A stretch of 8,373 nt of DNA. Source: Bacteroidota bacterium. GTDB lineage: Bacteria; Bacteroidota; Bacteroidia; Bacteroidales; UBA1402. The position numbers and the translations under genes are program-made. Positions 6,193 to 8,373 of this stretch are shown here, one piece after another. Below the pieces are notes generated by a model. It was not told where the DNA came from, did not search any database, and saw only the letters and a list, made by a program, of their open reading frames with translations. How positions within the stretch are numbered: position 1 is the first letter of the stretch; each line of letters opens with the position of its first letter. The stretch is taken from the NCBI GenBank assembly GCA_030706285.1, contig JAUZOU010000119.1:1-8373 (forward strand), read 5' to 3'.

Positions 6193-7560
6193 CTATTTTA
6201 GACGGTAACGAAGGCCAAATCCAATATTGAAATAAAAGGGTTCTTCTGTACGGCTTGAAACAGGCTGGTCGTTCGGAATACTGTAGGTACCACCTGGTTC
6301 AAGGTAGAACTCATAACTGGAAGCAATATCGTAGGAAACGCCCAATTGTCCTTTTACCAGCGGTTGAACGCCATAAACGCGCTGAGTGCTTCTCCAGTCA
6401 TCAACATTACCTGAGGCCGATACCACATGAGAATATTGCGTTCCAGCCAGCCCTTTTTCGATGGCTCCGCCAACACCCGCATAGAACCGGAATTTACTGC
6501 CATTATAAATGTTCACATCAACGGTAAGAGGAATACCGAGGTAATGAAGTTTTTGATGCAGATCAAACGTAGACGTACCAATATTACCTGTCGTCTGGGA
6601 GGATAAATAAGTATAGGTAATGCCAGTCTGTATTTCAAAAAGATCGGAAATGGGTATGGCAAGAGAAAGGCCGGCATTCCATGGCAGTGAATAATGTGCC
6701 TCATACTTTGACAAGCTTGTAGCCGGAATATTACCGGGAGAAGTCCATTCATTTCTGGACACTTCAGCTGCCCTCAGCATGGATACAGGGTTCCCTTCCA
6801 GCGCACTTAACCCTTTGGAATATTGGTTAGCTACAGATTGAATCGGATTGTTGCTTTGGTTAATGTTGACAAAAGACAGCAACCGGTTACCACTGCTCAG
6901 ATGAAGTCCTGCCAGGAATTTGTCGGGGCGATGATGATGTTTGGAAGCTCTCGCTCTGGCATAGGCTTCTTCAACACTCAACCTGTTGGAAACATCCAGG
7001 GCAGCATACGTTTGTTGTGATAGCTTACTGAGCGATTCCCGATAAACAGAATCTATATGTTCTTCAGTTTGCGAAGCTGTATGACTGATGACGGCGATGC
7101 GGGGTGGAGTTACGTCAATGCAGGCAAAAACCTGAGGGGTATTTAGCTTTTGAGCAAGATAAGATGCTCCGATACGGCTAACACGTGGGCCGAATTTCCG
7201 GACATGGTGTCCATCAGGTTGCTCGCTTAGCAAACTGATGGTGTTTGGTTTGATTTCAGCTGGTTTAGGTAAAAAGATCCAACAGGCCATACAGGCGGCA
7301 GCAGCTGACATCGCAGAAATGGTCCACCACAAGGGAGAAACTCGTTTCTTAAAAGGAATGACCATTGGCTGAGGTGATTGCATCAGATCCTCAAAAGCCG
7401 GTGCATCAGTCATAAAGTCTTGGAGTTTTGACTGGCAAACATGACGAAGACGCGCTTCTCCGGGGACTTCATCCCTGAAAAGATCATCAAAACCTGGTAT
7501 GTCCGCCTGATAGGCATCCAATTTTGACTTAATGCGTTGTCTCTCGTCAAATTCTGACAT
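6193..7560 (-). CDS. Single-pass membrane protein with C-terminal outer-membrane beta-barrel; possible anti-sigma factor
   Basis: The 455 residues fall into four parts. Residues 1-73 are hydrophilic and contain two similar motifs, DIPGFDDLF (20-28) and DAPAFEDLM (52-60), and end in KKR. A transmembrane helix follows (about 76-97, LWWTISAMSAAAACMACWIF), and the basic residues before it put the N-terminus in the cytoplasm. Residues 98-212 form a periplasmic linker with a basic KHHHR patch (207-211). From about 214 come amphipathic strands of an OMP_b-brl-type barrel: SLPWNAGLSLAI (291-302), QKLHYLGIPLTVDV (336-349), FRFYAGVGGAIEKG (357-370), YEFYLEPGGTYS (416-427) and PFYFNIGFGLRYRL (441-454). 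It lies 5 nt after an ECF sigma factor gene, and the N-terminal layout resembles Bacteroidota anti-sigma factors, so I infer that it binds that sigma factor. The barrel family is clear to me; the function is not known. Confidence 0.8.
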   Translation of the reverse strand: MSEFDERQRIKSKLDAYQADIPGFDDLFRDEVPGEARLRHVCQSKLQDFMTDAPAFEDLMQSPQPMVIPFKKRVSPLWWTISAMSAAAACMACWIFLPKPAEIKPNTISLLSEQPDGHHVRKFGPRVSRIGASYLAQKLNTPQVFACIDVTPPRIAVISHTASQTEEHIDSVYRESLSKLSQQTYAALDVSNRLSVEEAYARARASKHHHRPDKFLAGLHLSSGNRLLSFVNINQSNNPIQSVANQYSKGLSALEGNPVSMLRAAEVSRNEWTSPGNIPATSLSKYEAHYSLPWNAGLSLAIPISDLFEIQTGITYTYLSSQTTGNIGTSTFDLHQKLHYLGIPLTVDVNIYNGSKFRFYAGVGGAIEKGLAGTQYSHVVSASGNVDDWRSTQRVYGVQPLVKGQLGVSYDIASSYEFYLEPGGTYSIPNDQPVSSRTEEPFYFNIGFGLRYRLK

Positions 7561-7565
7561 GACTT

Positions 7566-8108
7566 TTATTTAATTGCAGCGAGCATTTCCTGTAACAATT
7601 GCTTGGCCCGTGTCAAATAAACTCTGGAAGAGCTTTCTGTAATGGACATCGCCTGAGCAATTTCCTTATGAGAATAACCTTCCACTACAAACAGGTTGAA
7701 AACCATCCGATAAGCTTCCGGGAGTTTTTGAATGAGTTGAATCAATTCTTCAGCTTCAAGTTTTTCAAGAACACCGTAATCTCCGTTTGTCAGGGAATAA
7801 GCCTCTTCAATATCAAGACTATACCCCTCATCGGCCTGTTTCCTTATATATTCCAGCGCTGTATTAACCATAATCCGTCTGATCCAGCCTTCAAACGAAC
7901 CTTTACCCTCAAAGTCGTCGATGTGCGAAAAAATCTTCAGAAATCCGTCATGCAACAAATCTTTAGCGGTTTCCTTGTCTTTGCAATAACGCAGGCAAAC
8001 ACCCATCATCTTGCCTGCGAAACGCTCATAAAGCTCCTTTTGGGCTTTTCGGCTTCCGCTTTGACAGTCTGATATCAGTTGTCTTTCAGTTATTACTGTT
8101 TCGGGCAT
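7566..8108 (-). CDS. ECF-type RNA polymerase sigma factor (sigma-70 family)
   Basis: A 180-residue extracytoplasmic-function sigma factor that would direct RNA polymerase to a small regulon in response to an envelope signal. Only regions sigma2 and sigma4 are present, as expected. The sigma2 core spans about 25-92 with AKDLLHDGFLKIFSHIDDF (48-66) and GWIRRIMVNTALEYIRK (74-90). Sigma4 spans about 122-176 with LPEAYRMVFNLFVVEGYSHK (129-148), then the helix-turn-helix EIAQAMSITESSSRVYLTRA (149-168). The first ATG in frame gives a normal N-terminus. The downstream gene begins 5 nt after the stop, so the two are probably cotranscribed and act together. No standard TAnnTTTG promoter is clear upstream. 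GTAAC (8143-8147 on the minus strand) could be part of an ECF-type, self-regulated promoter, which is speculative. Confidence 0.93.
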   Translation of the reverse strand: MPETVITERQLISDCQSGSRKAQKELYERFAGKMMGVCLRYCKDKETAKDLLHDGFLKIFSHIDDFEGKGSFEGWIRRIMVNTALEYIRKQADEGYSLDIEEAYSLTNGDYGVLEKLEAEELIQLIQKLPEAYRMVFNLFVVEGYSHKEIAQAMSITESSSRVYLTRAKQLLQEMLAAIK

Positions 8109-8221
8109 CGATCTTGATTATAGATGGATAATATTCAAAAATGTTACAAAGGAAGTAAAAAATACGCACGTAACAGATGATCCTGATCGCGTTTTTTGTA
8201 ATTTATTTGTTAATTTCCCGG

Positions 8222-8258
8222 CATAAAGAAAGCTGTTTGGATTTTATCCAGACAGCTT
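8222..8258 (-). terminator. Hairpin, probable terminator of a gene to the right
   Basis: AAGCTGTT (8230-8237) pairs with GACAGCTT (8251-8258) including one G-T pair, and TGGAT (8238-8242) pairs with ATCCA (8246-8250), leaving a 3-nt loop: a 13-bp stem. The minus strand continues TTTCTTTATG, a broken T-run. It would end a minus-strand transcript entering from the right edge and lies upstream of the sigma factor gene. Confidence 0.6.
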
Positions 8259-8284
8259 CCATAAAGATAATCAAACAGACTATT

Positions 8285-8373
8285 TTATCGTGATTTCTTC
8301 ATTTTTTTGATGAATGACCTGTTAACAGCTCCGGCTGTTAATTCATTTCTTTGAATTTGATTTTCTGATAAGG
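8285..8373 (-). CDS. Possible C-terminal end of a minus-strand gene entering from the right edge
   Basis: One minus-strand frame is open from the right edge to a TAA at 8285-8287, giving 28 residues that end in FIKKMKKSR, a lysine/arginine-rich tail. I do not recognise the protein. Support comes from the same orientation as all other genes and a terminator-like hairpin starting 27 nt after the stop. Against it, an open run this short occurs often by chance, and a perfect inverted repeat (8322-8341) lies within it. Confidence 0.3.
   Translation of the reverse strand, partial: LSENQIQRNELTAGAVNRSFIKKMKKSR
8322..8341. repeat. Perfect inverted repeat TTAACAGC-N4-GCTGTTAA with UNCG-type loop
   Basis: Eight-base arms flank TCCG. 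As plus-strand RNA this gives a C(UCCG)G loop, of the very stable UNCG class. It may be a hairpin in an RNA or a protein-binding palindrome; it overlaps the possible C-terminal coding scrap. Confidence 0.45.

Noticed and set aside
8143..8174. GTTAC/GTAAC inverted pair upstream of the sigma factor gene as a regulatory site
   Set aside because: Five-base arms separated by 22 bp are expected often by chance; I mention GTAAC only as a weak ECF-promoter idea.
1..8373. Mobile element, phage, CRISPR or defence system
   Set aside because: No transposase, integrase, spaced direct repeats, terminal inverted repeats around genes, or defence-type proteins are present; the tRNA gene shows no adjacent duplicated 3' end or integrase that would mark an attachment site.

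Overview
The window looks like chromosomal DNA of a Bacteroidota bacterium, most likely order Bacteroidales. Pointers are two promoters of the Bacteroidota primary-sigma type (-7 element TAnnTTTG), near absence of Shine-Dalgarno sites (one clear exception, hsp20), a tRNA gene without encoded CCA, and an ECF sigma factor followed by a membrane-anchored protein ending in an outer-membrane beta-barrel of the kind common in Bacteroidales. Every gene I can support lies on the minus strand, so the transcriptional order runs from right to left.

Right end (8373 to about 6130): a possible C-terminal scrap of a gene (8285-8373) is followed by a hairpin. Next comes a two-gene operon: an ECF sigma factor (7566-8108) and, 5 nt later, a 455-residue protein (6193-7560) with a short cytoplasmic N-terminus, one transmembrane helix, and a C-terminal beta-barrel. 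A rho-independent terminator (6131-6165) closes it. The likely logic is sigma factor plus membrane-bound regulator, but the joining of an inner-membrane anchor to an outer-membrane barrel is odd.

Centre (6098 to 2326): a compact redox operon, etfB-etfA-acyl-CoA dehydrogenase, with gaps of only 3 and 1 nt. A TACCTTTG -7 element drives it, a 17-bp palindrome sits where transcription should start, and an elaborate hairpin terminator ends it. EtfB and EtfA form the flavoprotein that exchanges electrons with the dehydrogenase. Both subunits carry sequence features closer to the clostridial (partly electron-bifurcating) type than to mitochondrial ETF; whether this one bifurcates cannot be decided from sequence alone.

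Left (2299 to 1): a nitronate-monooxygenase-family flavoprotein with a C-terminal cysteine cluster (1190-2299), a tRNA-Gln(CUG) gene with its own promoter overlapping the end of that gene (1080-1150), a terminator, a 120-residue Mth938/DUF498 protein (558-920), and the N-terminal 98 residues of an Hsp20 small heat-shock protein running off the left edge. The 263-bp gap before hsp20 is rich in inverted repeats, including a perfect ACTGTCA-N3-TGACAGT palindrome upstream of a good promoter.

No mobile element, CRISPR array or other obvious accessory system is visible. The least explained items are the sigma/beta-barrel pair, the cysteine cluster of the flavoprotein, and the palindromes at the etf and hsp20 promoters.
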